Shown here: positions 47,501-56,369 of the stretch, in pieces
Layout of the letters: each line of letters starts with the position of its first letter
Numbering within the stretch: position 1 is the first letter of the stretch
Assembly (NCBI RefSeq): GCF_002723975.1
Contig: NZ_BEWO01000004.1
Coordinates: 62,001-126,000, forward strand
DNA: 64,000 nucleotides
Origin: Gluconobacter japonicus
Lineage (GTDB): Bacteria > Pseudomonadota > Alphaproteobacteria > Acetobacterales > Acetobacteraceae
Direction: 5' to 3'
Program-made: the position numbers and the translations under genes
Notes under the pieces: generated by a model
Databases searched by the model: none
What the model was told of the DNA's origin: nothing
Seen by the model: only the letters and a program-made list of their open reading frames with translations

Positions 47501-48009
47501 CCGATTTTTCCAATCTTCCTTACCGTCCCAATGTTGGGGTCGCCCTTTTTAACCGGGACGGAAAGCTGTTTGTCGCCCGGCGCGCAGATCTGCCGGGAGA
47601 GATCTGGCAATGCCCACAAGGTGGCATAGACGAAGGAGAAGACCCTCGGACTGCCGCCTTGCGTGAACTCGCAGAAGAAACAGGCTGCACACGGGCAACA
47701 GTCCTGGCAGAACGCCCCGAGTGGCTGGCTTATGATCTACCAACAGAATTGATCGGCCGGGCACTGGGAGGGAAATACCGCGGACAGACACAGAAATGGT
47801 TTGTTCTCGGTTTTGAGGGAACAGACAGCGACATCCGGCTGGATCTGCATCTTCCTGCAGAGTTTGATCTCTGGGAATGGATAGAGCCGGAAGACCTGCT
47901 TCAACGCAATCTGGGCTTCAAACAGGAGCTTTACGAAAAACTCCTGCCAGAACTAAAAACCCTCTATCAGGCTGCTTCCAGCGACTGGCTGCGCACCAAC
48001 CGGGCATAA
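47497..48009 (+). CDS. rppH: RNA pyrophosphohydrolase
   Basis: 170-residue Nudix hydrolase converting 5'-triphosphate (or NAD-capped) RNA ends to monophosphate to start decay. YRPNVGVALFNRDGKLFVAR begins the fold and the Nudix box is GGIDEGEDPRTAALRELAEE followed by TG. KYRGQTQKWFVLGF is specific for RppH. The 3' end overlaps the msbA-like gene convergently by 43 bp. Confidence 0.95.
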   Translation: MTDFSNLPYRPNVGVALFNRDGKLFVARRADLPGEIWQCPQGGIDEGEDPRTAALRELAEETGCTRATVLAERPEWLAYDLPTELIGRALGGKYRGQTQKWFVLGFEGTDSDIRLDLHLPAEFDLWEWIEPEDLLQRNLGFKQELYEKLLPELKTLYQAASSDWLRTNRA

Positions 48010-49721
48010 AGGCCGTCTTTTTTCAGAAGATCGGCATGCGACCCTGCCTCAACAGCCCGTCCTTCGTCCATCACGACAATCACATCTGCGGACTGAACCG
48101 TCGAAAGGCGATGCGCCACAATCACCGTGGTGCGCCCGGTCCGCAGAGTTGCGAGAGCCCCCTGCACCCGAGACTCGCTTTCTGAATCCAACGCACTTGT
48201 CGCTTCATCAAGAAGCAGAACGCGGGGATCACGCAGAAGAGCACGCGCAAGCGCTACACGCTGCCTCTGCCCCCCCGAAAGACGGCGCCCCCCTGGACCA
48301 ACGCGCGTTTCCAGACCATGCGGAAGATTGTCCGTAAAATCGACAGCCGCCATCCGGCAGGCCGCTTCTACGTCCTCACGGCTCGCATCTGGCCGACCAA
48401 TCCAGATATTTTCGATCAATGAAAGATCAAACAGTGTGGTGTCCTGACTGACATACGCAATCGCATCACGCAAAGACGCCACCTGCACATCCCGAATATC
48501 CACCCCCTCAAGCAGAATACGCCCACCCGACACATCATGCAGACGCGGTATCAGGGACAGTGCCGTTGATTTTCCTGCTCCGCTCGGCCCAACGAGAGCC
48601 ACAGTCTGGCCTGGTTGTACATCAAGCGTCAGACCAGCCAGCCCCACCCGACCATCTTCGTACTGATAGGATGCCTGCTCAAAAACAAGATGCCCCTTGC
48701 CGCCCGGCAAAGACACGGCATCCGTGCGGTCAATAACCGCAGGCGGCTCATCAATGACGGCAAAAACACGCGCCAGTCCAGCAAGACCTTCCTGCATTGC
48801 CGTGTTGAGTGACCCAAGCGCACGGATAGGCCGGGCGGCAGTCAGGAGAGCGGTGATAAACGCCGTGAAGTCTCCAAGTGTTGCCCCGCCCATGGCCGCA
48901 CGCCAGCCCGCAAACCCCAAAACGACAGCCACAGCCGTTCCGCCCAGAACTTCCAGAACAGGATCAACACGCGCGCGCCCTTTTGCAATGCGTAGAAACG
49001 CGGTGTGCAGCAGATCCAGCGACTGGTCGACACGACTGCTCTCGCGGTCCTCCATGCGGTAAATCCGCACCTGACGTGCCAGCGCAAAACTTTCATTCAG
49101 AAGTGCAGACGTCTCACCAATCTGCTCCTGCATTCCGCCGGACGCCCGACGCACTTTTTTGCCCAGCTTTTGGATCGGAACAGCAGCGACGGGGTACAAC
49201 ACCAACGCAATAAGGCTCAGTTCCCAGTCAGCCCAGATCATGGCGGCCACAAGGCCTACGACCGTCACGGCATCACCCAGCGCATTCACAACACGCACCA
49301 TGGCTTCACGGATGGAAACGGCATCCGTTGTAAAGCGCGCAGCCCACTGGGCAGGGGCTTCGCGCTCAATGCGGGAAACATCAGTCTGAAGGGAATGTCT
49401 GAACATGCGGGACTGCAACCCACGGATCACCGTCAGAACAAGCCCCTGAACGGCAATCGTCTGCCCATACTGGGAAGCTGCTTTCAGTGTGGTCACAATC
49501 ACGACCAGCGCTGGAACCTGATACAAAATCCGAGGGTCCTGCGCAGCGAACATGTCCACGGCACGCTTGATGACGACCGGGTACAGCGCGGTCAGACTAG
49601 CCATCAAAACAGTCAGTACAATGACCGTCACGATCTGACGAACGTGATGACGCATTTCGTCCCGCCAGATCCTGCGGATCAGAATCTGGCTATCTGTATC
49701 AAGGGCTGTCTTTCTGCTCAT
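47967..49721 (-). CDS. msbA: MsbA-like ABC exporter
   Basis: 584-residue half-transporter: six membrane helices (about 25-310) fused to an ATPase. Walker A is GPSGAGKST, the Q-loop VSQDTTLFD, signature LSGGQRQR, Walker B VLLLDEAT and switch His in VAHRLS. The overall layout matches lipid A flippase MsbA and related lipid exporters; with lptFGD in the same window a lipid A role is plausible, but a drug or lipid exporter cannot be excluded. Same strand as cca, 47 bp downstream. Confidence 0.85.
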   Translation of the reverse strand: MSRKTALDTDSQILIRRIWRDEMRHHVRQIVTVIVLTVLMASLTALYPVVIKRAVDMFAAQDPRILYQVPALVVIVTTLKAASQYGQTIAVQGLVLTVIRGLQSRMFRHSLQTDVSRIEREAPAQWAARFTTDAVSIREAMVRVVNALGDAVTVVGLVAAMIWADWELSLIALVLYPVAAVPIQKLGKKVRRASGGMQEQIGETSALLNESFALARQVRIYRMEDRESSRVDQSLDLLHTAFLRIAKGRARVDPVLEVLGGTAVAVVLGFAGWRAAMGGATLGDFTAFITALLTAARPIRALGSLNTAMQEGLAGLARVFAVIDEPPAVIDRTDAVSLPGGKGHLVFEQASYQYEDGRVGLAGLTLDVQPGQTVALVGPSGAGKSTALSLIPRLHDVSGGRILLEGVDIRDVQVASLRDAIAYVSQDTTLFDLSLIENIWIGRPDASREDVEAACRMAAVDFTDNLPHGLETRVGPGGRRLSGGQRQRVALARALLRDPRVLLLDEATSALDSESESRVQGALATLRTGRTTVIVAHRLSTVQSADVIVVMDEGRAVEAGSHADLLKKDGLYARLVRSQSLEAA

Positions 49722-49768
49722 GCGTGGGGGTTTAGCAGGCCTCTTGAAAACTGCGAAACAAGACGGCT

Positions 49769-50980
49769 TTAGTCTGATTTTTCCCGTAGTTCGGAGGCTC
49801 CCGCCAGATGCATAAGACAGGCCTTCCTGTCAGGCCGACAGCCCTGTTCCAGCCACCAGGATTGCCCGGCCTTCAGCCAGGCTCCCATGATAGGCCCCGG
49901 CAGTAATCCGGCGTCTTTTGCATCCTGCCCAGTCAATGGAAAAACCGGCTGGGGCATGTGCTGCAAACGCGTCCTCAGACGATCCCATCCTTTGTCCGGC
50001 ACACCGAGAACAGAAGCCTGCGTCAACCAGCTTCTATCCAGAAGAATGGGAAGAGACTGCCGAAACCGGACCCGGCGGAGATCATCCTCCAGCATGGCCG
50101 GATCAAGAACAGGCGTATTTTCACCATACTGCCGAAGGCGGTCACGATCCGCATTCGACAGTCTCAGTCGTTCCCCCAGATCACTCCAGTCTACATGACA
50201 GAGCGCGAACAACCGTAGAAGTGCTTCTTCAGGAGCCTGACACACCAGAAGCCTGTGCAACGCCTGAATATCCGAAGCGGGGACAAGATGCGCCAGAAGT
50301 CCCACGTCTTTCATAACGGAAAGCGTTTCGACAACCCGTGGTCCGGTCAGAATTCTCAGCAGTTCAGAAGCAATCCGTTCGGCCGACAACGCATCAATCA
50401 GATCCAGCCGTTCCGAAATCGCCTGACAGGCCTCTGCATCAGGCTCCCCATGGCCATATCGGGCATCAAACCGAAAAAACCTGAGCGCTCTCAACGCATC
50501 TTCTTCGATCCGTCGTCCTGCTTCTCCGACAAACCGAACACGATGATCGGCAAGATCCTTTAAACCACCGAAATAGTCATGAAGAACGTCATGCCGGTCC
50601 AGTGACATGGCGTTGATAGTAAAATCCCGACGCGCCGCATCCTCAGCCCAATCTCCCGTCCAGGAAACAACAGCGTGTCTGCCATCTGTTTCCTCATCAC
50701 GGCGCAGGGTTGTGATTTCGTAAGGTTCCCCTCGAATCACAGCCGTCACTGTGCCATGCGCCAGCCCGGTGGGGATGGTTTTTATTCCACCGGATTTGAG
50801 GATGCTCAGGACATCTGCGGGAGCGTCAGGGGTTGCCATATCAAGGTCATGAACCGGCATACCACGCAGAAGATCCCGCACGGACCCACCAACCAGCCGT
50901 GCCTCTGGCAACAAACGCCACACCTCATCCAGACCGCGTCGATCCTTCACGCGGGCCAGAAGTCCCGAAGCCTCTTTCAT
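49769..50980 (-). CDS. cca: CCA tRNA nucleotidyltransferase
   Basis: 403 residues; adds or repairs the 3'-CCA of tRNAs. Class II head motif LVGGSVRDLLRGMPVHDLDMA with the two catalytic aspartates, the RRDFTINAMSLDR motif, and the EEDALRALRFFRFDARYG segment. No HD domain is visible. It is preceded by DUF1285 with a four-base overlap, an arrangement frequent in alphaproteobacteria. Confidence 0.95.
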   Translation of the reverse strand: MKEASGLLARVKDRRGLDEVWRLLPEARLVGGSVRDLLRGMPVHDLDMATPDAPADVLSILKSGGIKTIPTGLAHGTVTAVIRGEPYEITTLRRDEETDGRHAVVSWTGDWAEDAARRDFTINAMSLDRHDVLHDYFGGLKDLADHRVRFVGEAGRRIEEDALRALRFFRFDARYGHGEPDAEACQAISERLDLIDALSAERIASELLRILTGPRVVETLSVMKDVGLLAHLVPASDIQALHRLLVCQAPEEALLRLFALCHVDWSDLGERLRLSNADRDRLRQYGENTPVLDPAMLEDDLRRVRFRQSLPILLDRSWLTQASVLGVPDKGWDRLRTRLQHMPQPVFPLTGQDAKDAGLLPGPIMGAWLKAGQSWWLEQGCRPDRKACLMHLAGASELREKSD

Positions 50981-51570
50981 GGCTGACGTGAAAGCGGGAA
51001 AAAACAGTCCTGACTCCAGACCCCCAGACAGGGTTTGCCTTCCGCATGCCCCGGTACGGCCAGCGCCGCGAGTTCGAAATGAACAGAGCGACTGATTCGC
51101 GCAAGGATCGGAAAATCGCCCTCACCGTCTCTCAGATGCACATAGGGAATAGAACCGCAGTCATCAGCGGGCCGATCCCAGTCACAGGAGATCGGATGGT
51201 CCGGCCCGACGCAGACAAGTTCATCCATATTCGTTCGGAAACAGAGCGTCTGACGCCGCCCACAGCTTCCTTTGAAGTCCATTTCCACAGCAATGTAGGG
51301 CACATCCTCCACCTGTATAACACCGCTTTCCATCGGTGTTTTCAGCCAGTATGTGCCCTCCGCATCCCGGGTCAGCATGGACGAAAACATGCAAAGCATC
51401 GCTTTCCGCGTTACCGGAGAACCGCGATAGAGCCATGTCCCATCCCGACGGATCAGAAAGGGTAATTGGCGCACACCCTTGCCTTGACCTGCGTCAGAAG
51501 TGGTTTCGGATGCCCCTGTCGCGGGGAAAACGTCTGATCGGGAGGCATCCCGACAATCATGCGCGCTCAA
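50977..51570 (-). CDS. DUF1285 protein
   Basis: 197-residue DUF1285 protein: LPFLIRRDGTWLYRGSPVTR, YWLKTPMESGVIQVEDVPYI, and RTNMDELVCVGPDHPISCDW are typical. Its biochemical role is unknown. First gene of a DUF1285-cca-msbA transcription unit; divergent from the MoxR operon with 94 bp between the starts. Confidence 0.88.
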   Translation of the reverse strand: MSAHDCRDASRSDVFPATGASETTSDAGQGKGVRQLPFLIRRDGTWLYRGSPVTRKAMLCMFSSMLTRDAEGTYWLKTPMESGVIQVEDVPYIAVEMDFKGSCGRRQTLCFRTNMDELVCVGPDHPISCDWDRPADDCGSIPYVHLRDGEGDFPILARISRSVHFELAALAVPGHAEGKPCLGVWSQDCFFPLSRQP

Positions 51571-51664
51571 TTTTCCCTCCGGTTAAAATGAAAACTTCTC
51601 TTCTCACACCAAGTTGGGTGCAATCGAGCCTTGATGAAACCCCCACACCTGTCAGACTGGTGAT

Positions 51665-52693
51665 ATGAGCGAGCAGCATTATTCTACCGGCGCCTCCGCC
51701 GGAACCCTCCAGGGCGAAGCGGATGTGGCCGAGGCCGACCGTCTGGCCCCCGTTCTCCGCGATGTCCATCAGGCTATTGGCGGAATTGTGCTGGGACAGG
51801 ACCGTGTGATCGAGCAGGTTCTCGTCACGATCCTTTCTGGCGGTCACGCGCTTCTGATGGGTGCACCCGGTCTCGGCAAGACACTTCTCGTCAATACAGC
51901 GTCCCGCGTGCTGGGCCTTGATGCGACCCGCATCCAGTTCACGCCTGACCTCATGCCGTCCGACATTACAGGTGCGGAGATTCTGGATCAGGACGTCAAC
52001 GGACAGCGGGCCTTCCGATTCCTGCCCGGCCCGATCTTTGGACAACTTGTTCTGGCCGACGAAATCAACCGTGCCAGCCCGCGCACCCAGTCCGCGCTTC
52101 TACAGGCCATGGCCGAACACCGCGTGACGCAGGGTGGCAAGGATTATGTCCTGCCTTCACCCTTCCACGTTCTCGCGACGCAGAACCCGATTGAGCAGGA
52201 AGGCACCTACCCGCTGCCCGAGGCTCAACTCGACCGTTTCATGCTTCGTATTCCGCTGGATTTCCCGAACCGGAATGCAGAGCGCCAGATGCTTCTGCAA
52301 ACCACGGGCGCCACAACAGCCCACGCCCCTACTCTGATGAACGCAACAACCCTTCTGGCTGCCCAGAAGCTGGTTCGTCGTCTGCCCGTGGGAGACAAGA
52401 TCGTCGATGCCATTCTGGCCCTGACACGGTCCCTGCGCCCTGAAGATGCTTCTGCGTCCGCTGATGTGCGGGATGCCGTTTCTTTCGGACCAGGCCCACG
52501 TGCCGCACAGGCCCTCATGATCGCCACCCGCGCCCGCGCCCTTCTGAACGGTCGTTTGGCACCAAGCCTTGATGACGTCGTGGCATTGGCCGAGGCGGTC
52601 CTGTCTCACCGTATCGGGCTTGGCTTCGGTGCAAGAGCTTCTGGCGTGACGGTTGAAGCCCTGATCCGCAAACAGGCCCAGACGATCCTCTGA
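51665..52693 (+). CDS. MoxR-family AAA+ ATPase
   Basis: 342 residues. Walker A GAPGLGKT, the RFLPGPIFGQLVLADEINRA segment with Walker B, and sensor ATQNPIEQEGTYPLPEAQLD are diagnostic for MoxR. Such ATPases act as chaperones that mature or activate complexes, usually together with DUF58 and von Willebrand-type proteins, as here. It begins an operon of five genes with spacings of 5 bp or overlaps. Confidence 0.95.
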   Translation: MSEQHYSTGASAGTLQGEADVAEADRLAPVLRDVHQAIGGIVLGQDRVIEQVLVTILSGGHALLMGAPGLGKTLLVNTASRVLGLDATRIQFTPDLMPSDITGAEILDQDVNGQRAFRFLPGPIFGQLVLADEINRASPRTQSALLQAMAEHRVTQGGKDYVLPSPFHVLATQNPIEQEGTYPLPEAQLDRFMLRIPLDFPNRNAERQMLLQTTGATTAHAPTLMNATTLLAAQKLVRRLPVGDKIVDAILALTRSLRPEDASASADVRDAVSFGPGPRAAQALMIATRARALLNGRLAPSLDDVVALAEAVLSHRIGLGFGARASGVTVEALIRKQAQTIL

Positions 52694-52698
52694 ACCCC

Positions 52699-53625
52699 GT
52701 GAAAAGTCCCACCGAAGCGCTCCGCGGTCTGTTCTCCCGCAAGAACAGCCGCTCCTCAGAGTCCATGACCGCCCCGGCAGAGCGTCTAGCCCTGCCGGCC
52801 CTTCTGCTGCATGCTGAAAAGATTGCCGCCAGCCTTCAGGTTGGCACGCATGGGCGCAGACGGGCTGGCAGCGGCGAAGACTTCTGGCAGTTCAGGCCCT
52901 ACAATGCCGGAGAACCCGCAACGGCCATCGACTGGCGGCAATCCGCCCGGTCCCCGATTGACAACACCTTTTGGGTGCGGGAACGGGAGCGGGAAAACGC
53001 ACAGTCCCTGCTGATCTGGTGCGACCCGTCTCCGTCCATGGACTGGCGTTCTGCGGGCACGTTGCCTACCAAACGCGAACGCGCCCAACTCTGCACGCTG
53101 GCTCTTGCTGGTGCCGCCCTCAGGGGGGGGGAAAAGGCCGGGCTTTTGACGGGGCCGGAAGCGGGACGCACATTCGCTGGCCGTCAGGTGCTTGGACGTC
53201 TTGGTGAAGCCCTTCTCCATTCCTCGCCAGATGAACCAGAGCTCCCCCCTCTGGACGGTATCCAGCCGCAAACAGATCTCGTCCTCATCAGTGATTTTCT
53301 GTGGGAAGAAGATCGGATTGATGCCGTTCTCAAGCACTGCGCCAACCGACCGGTCTGGACGCATCTGCTGTGTATTCTTGATCCCGGTGAGCGCTCCCTC
53401 GACCAGAAGGGACGTATCCGGTTTTCCGGGCTTGAAGGTGGCGTTCTGACCCTTCCCGCAGTTGAGAGCCTCGGGCCAGCTTACGAACAGGCCATGTCCG
53501 CGCATCTCACCGCCCTTCAAAGCAGCGCAGGCCGTCTTCACGCGGATTGCATCATGCATGACACCTCACAGGCCCCGCTCCCGGCGCTTCTAGCCCTACA
53601 TCTTGCCATGGGAGGCGGCCGATGA
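52699..53625 (+). CDS. DUF58 domain protein
   Basis: 308 residues from GTG 52699. The DUF58 core GRRRAGSGEDFWQFRPYNAG, then AIDWRQSARS, leads into a von Willebrand-like region (LLIWCDPSPSMDW) similar to a metal-ion adhesion site start. It lies 5 nt after the MoxR gene, its usual partner, and overlaps the next gene by four bases. A run of nine G at 53123-53131 lies within the codons for Arg142-Gly-Gly-Glu. Confidence 0.92.
   Translation: MKSPTEALRGLFSRKNSRSSESMTAPAERLALPALLLHAEKIAASLQVGTHGRRRAGSGEDFWQFRPYNAGEPATAIDWRQSARSPIDNTFWVRERERENAQSLLIWCDPSPSMDWRSAGTLPTKRERAQLCTLALAGAALRGGEKAGLLTGPEAGRTFAGRQVLGRLGEALLHSSPDEPELPPLDGIQPQTDLVLISDFLWEEDRIDAVLKHCANRPVWTHLLCILDPGERSLDQKGRIRFSGLEGGVLTLPAVESLGPAYEQAMSAHLTALQSSAGRLHADCIMHDTSQAPLPALLALHLAMGGGR
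53123..53131. repeat. Homopolymer of nine G inside the DUF58 gene
   Basis: G9 tract in the coding sequence; a one-base change in length would shift the frame of the DUF58 protein and of the overlapping operon order. It is the longest G-run noticed in the window. Confidence 0.9.
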
Positions 53626-56369
53626 TCTTCCTGTCCCCGCTTCTGCTCCTGGGTCTGCTGGCGCTCCCCGCTCTGTGGTGGCTCGTCCGCGCTACGCCGC
53701 CAGCCCCGCAGGAAAAAACCTTTCCCTCCCTACTGCTGCTCAAGCGACTGACAGCCCGGCGTGAAGATGCAGCGCGCTCACCGTTGTGGCTGCTCATTCT
53801 GCGGATTGCGGCAGTCGCTCTCGTTATTTTTGGCCTCTCCCGACCAGTCTTTATTCCACACACGAGTGACACAACGAACGGCCCCCTCCTGATCGTTCTC
53901 GATGATGGTTGGGCATCCATCCCGCACTGGAATGAACGTGTGGCAGCAGCCTTGTCTTTAGGTCAAACCGCTCTTCGCAATGGCAACCCCGTCACGGTCG
54001 TTCATGCTGCCCGATCTTCAGATGGCGCCATGCCTGAACCGTTCACGACACAGGATGGACACGCCCTGTCCGAACATCTGGAGCATCTGCACGCACACTC
54101 CTGGCCCGTGGATCGCGCTGGACTTGCAGACCTGCTCCAGAGGGTTGACCTGTCTGACAAGCATGTCGTCGTTCTGTCTGATGGGCTTGCATCCCCCGAT
54201 GATGCAGTCCTTCAGGCAGCATTAGGCAAGTCGCGCTCCGTACAGGATATGCGCTGGAACGCGTGCGACATCCTGCGTCTGTCGGCAGGCCCTAATTCCG
54301 ACGGGGCTCTTCACGCCAAAGCTGAAGGCCTGAACTGCCCTTCCCGCGCTGTCACGATTCGCGCGGTTGCCGCCAATGGAGGCACGCTTGCTACCTTCCC
54401 CGCACAGGTTGGCGAGGACAAAACCCTCGTACTCCCGGCTCTGCTACGAAATCAGCTCGATCATTTCACGCTCGAAGGTATGAACGGACCAGCTACAACC
54501 GTTCTGCTCGGCGACGCCGGTCACCGCCGCCCGGTCGGCCTGCTACAGACACCGGGCGATACCACTCCTCTTATCGGTTCGGCATTCTTCCTGAACCACG
54601 CCCTCGATACAGTGTCGGAGCGTCATAACGGCGACGCGAATGCATTGCTCGGTTCGTCCCTTTCCGTTCTGGTCGCAACGGATGGGGCGCTGTCTGGCGA
54701 CCAGACCCGCAAGCGTGTTCTGGAGTGGGTGCGCCACGGTGGGATGCTGATCCGCTTCGCAGGTCCCGGCCTTGCCGCAGAGCCGTCCTCCCAGCAGGAC
54801 ACATCTTCTGCCGATCCGCTCCTTCCCGTCCCGCTGATGAACGGCATGCGCCAGCTTGGCGGCCCCATGTCCTGGGGGAAACCACAGGCACTGGAGCCCT
54901 TTCCGGCCTCTTCGCCTTTTGCTGATCTGAATATTCCTACTGATGTCACAGTCTCCCGTCAGGTTTTGGCAAAGCCTGAAACCGGCCTTCAGGAGCATGT
55001 CTGGGCCGCGCTGGCAGACGGAACACCCCTTGTTACCGCCCGTACGGAAGGAAACGGGGAAATCATCCTGTTCCACGTCACACCCTCTCCCGATTGGTCC
55101 AACCTGCCCATTTCCGGGCTGTTCCCACAAATGCTGGAACACCTGATTGAACGCTCAGCCGGTGTGGCCGGAAGCGGACCAACCGATCTTGCTCCATGGC
55201 GTATGCTCGACAGCGATGGAGGCCTCGTCATGCCTCCCGAAGCCGCACGCTCCATTCGGGCCACTGATCTTTCAAAGACAAACGTTAGCGTAACGCATCC
55301 TGCAGGTCTTTACGGCCCAGCGCATGGAACTCGCGCGCTCAATGTTTCCGATCACGCCCCCCCCCTAAAGGAAGAACCTCTGCTTGGAGCCCGCATTACT
55401 CCGGACGGCGCGCACCCGGATCGCCCGATCGGACCGTGGCTGCTCTCCGCCGGACTTCTGGTATTGATGGTGGATTTTGTTCTGTCACTCCGACGTCGTG
55501 GACTGCTTGGCCCAGTAACCGCATTGCTTGTTCTGATCGCTATGCCACAGGCGCAGGCACAGACAGGCAGCCACACGCCTCCTGCCCTTCCGGCGTCTGC
55601 GCCGCAAGCAGCCCTCGAAACCCGTCTCGCCTATGTTCTGACTGGACATGACGATGTGGATGAAGCCTCAAAAGAAGGCCTTCAGGGCCTGTCCGATTAT
55701 ACCAGTGCGCGGAGTTCAGCGACTCTCGGCCATCCGGATGGCGTGACACCCGGCAAAGATGATCTTGCGTTCTATCCAATGCTCTACTGGCCCATTACCG
55801 CAGATGCCCAGCCCGATGCTGCTAGGACCAAAGCCCTGAATGCCTTCATGGATCACGGCGGTATCCTGCTGATCGATCAACAGGGCGCAGGCACGGATAT
55901 GGATGCCGGATCCGGCGGCGCAGTCCGGGCAGCTCTGAAGCGCGTCACGGATGGGCTAGTCATTCCTCCCCTCGCCAAATTGACGGACAAACACGTTCTG
56001 GGACACACCTTCTATCTTTTGCACAGCGGTTTTCCCGGCCGGATCAACGGTCAGCCCGTTTATGTCGCCCGCAACGGAGACGAGGCGAATGATGACGTCA
56101 GCCCGGTCATCATCGGCAATGGAGACTGGGCACATGCCTGGGCCGTCGATGCATCCGGCAACCATCCTTATGCAGTCCTGCCCGGCGGAGACGACCAGCG
56201 CACACAGGCCTATCGCTTCGGGGTAAACATGGTGCTCTACGCCCTGACTGGAAACTACAAAAGCGATCAGGCTCACTACCCTGAAATGCTGCGCCGACTG
56301 GGACAGGACAATCCAGATGGGCAGACAAACACAGGCAGCACGGATGAAGACGAGGAGGACGCACCATGA
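53622..56369 (+). CDS. BatA/DUF4159 membrane protein
   Basis: 915 residues. The N-terminus is a BatA-like anchor (FLSPLLLLGLLALPALWWLV and LLILRIAAVALVIFGLSRPV), followed by a long extracytoplasmic or cytoplasmic von Willebrand-like region with LLIVLDDGWAS, a membrane segment near residue 610 (LLSAGLLVLMVDFVLSLRRR), and a C-terminal DUF4159 domain (about 660-900: LAYVLTGHDDVDEASKEGLQ, HGGILLIDQQGAG). DUF4159 is related to glutamine amidotransferase-like folds. It overlaps both neighbours by four bases. Function unknown; context suggests envelope or stress-related assembly with MoxR. Confidence 0.85.
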   Translation: MIFLSPLLLLGLLALPALWWLVRATPPAPQEKTFPSLLLLKRLTARREDAARSPLWLLILRIAAVALVIFGLSRPVFIPHTSDTTNGPLLIVLDDGWASIPHWNERVAAALSLGQTALRNGNPVTVVHAARSSDGAMPEPFTTQDGHALSEHLEHLHAHSWPVDRAGLADLLQRVDLSDKHVVVLSDGLASPDDAVLQAALGKSRSVQDMRWNACDILRLSAGPNSDGALHAKAEGLNCPSRAVTIRAVAANGGTLATFPAQVGEDKTLVLPALLRNQLDHFTLEGMNGPATTVLLGDAGHRRPVGLLQTPGDTTPLIGSAFFLNHALDTVSERHNGDANALLGSSLSVLVATDGALSGDQTRKRVLEWVRHGGMLIRFAGPGLAAEPSSQQDTSSADPLLPVPLMNGMRQLGGPMSWGKPQALEPFPASSPFADLNIPTDVTVSRQVLAKPETGLQEHVWAALADGTPLVTARTEGNGEIILFHVTPSPDWSNLPISGLFPQMLEHLIERSAGVAGSGPTDLAPWRMLDSDGGLVMPPEAARSIRATDLSKTNVSVTHPAGLYGPAHGTRALNVSDHAPPLKEEPLLGARITPDGAHPDRPIGPWLLSAGLLVLMVDFVLSLRRRGLLGPVTALLVLIAMPQAQAQTGSHTPPALPASAPQAALETRLAYVLTGHDDVDEASKEGLQGLSDYTSARSSATLGHPDGVTPGKDDLAFYPMLYWPITADAQPDAARTKALNAFMDHGGILLIDQQGAGTDMDAGSGGAVRAALKRVTDGLVIPPLAKLTDKHVLGHTFYLLHSGFPGRINGQPVYVARNGDEANDDVSPVIIGNGDWAHAWAVDASGNHPYAVLPGGDDQRTQAYRFGVNMVLYALTGNYKSDQAHYPEMLRRLGQDNPDGQTNTGSTDEDEEDAP

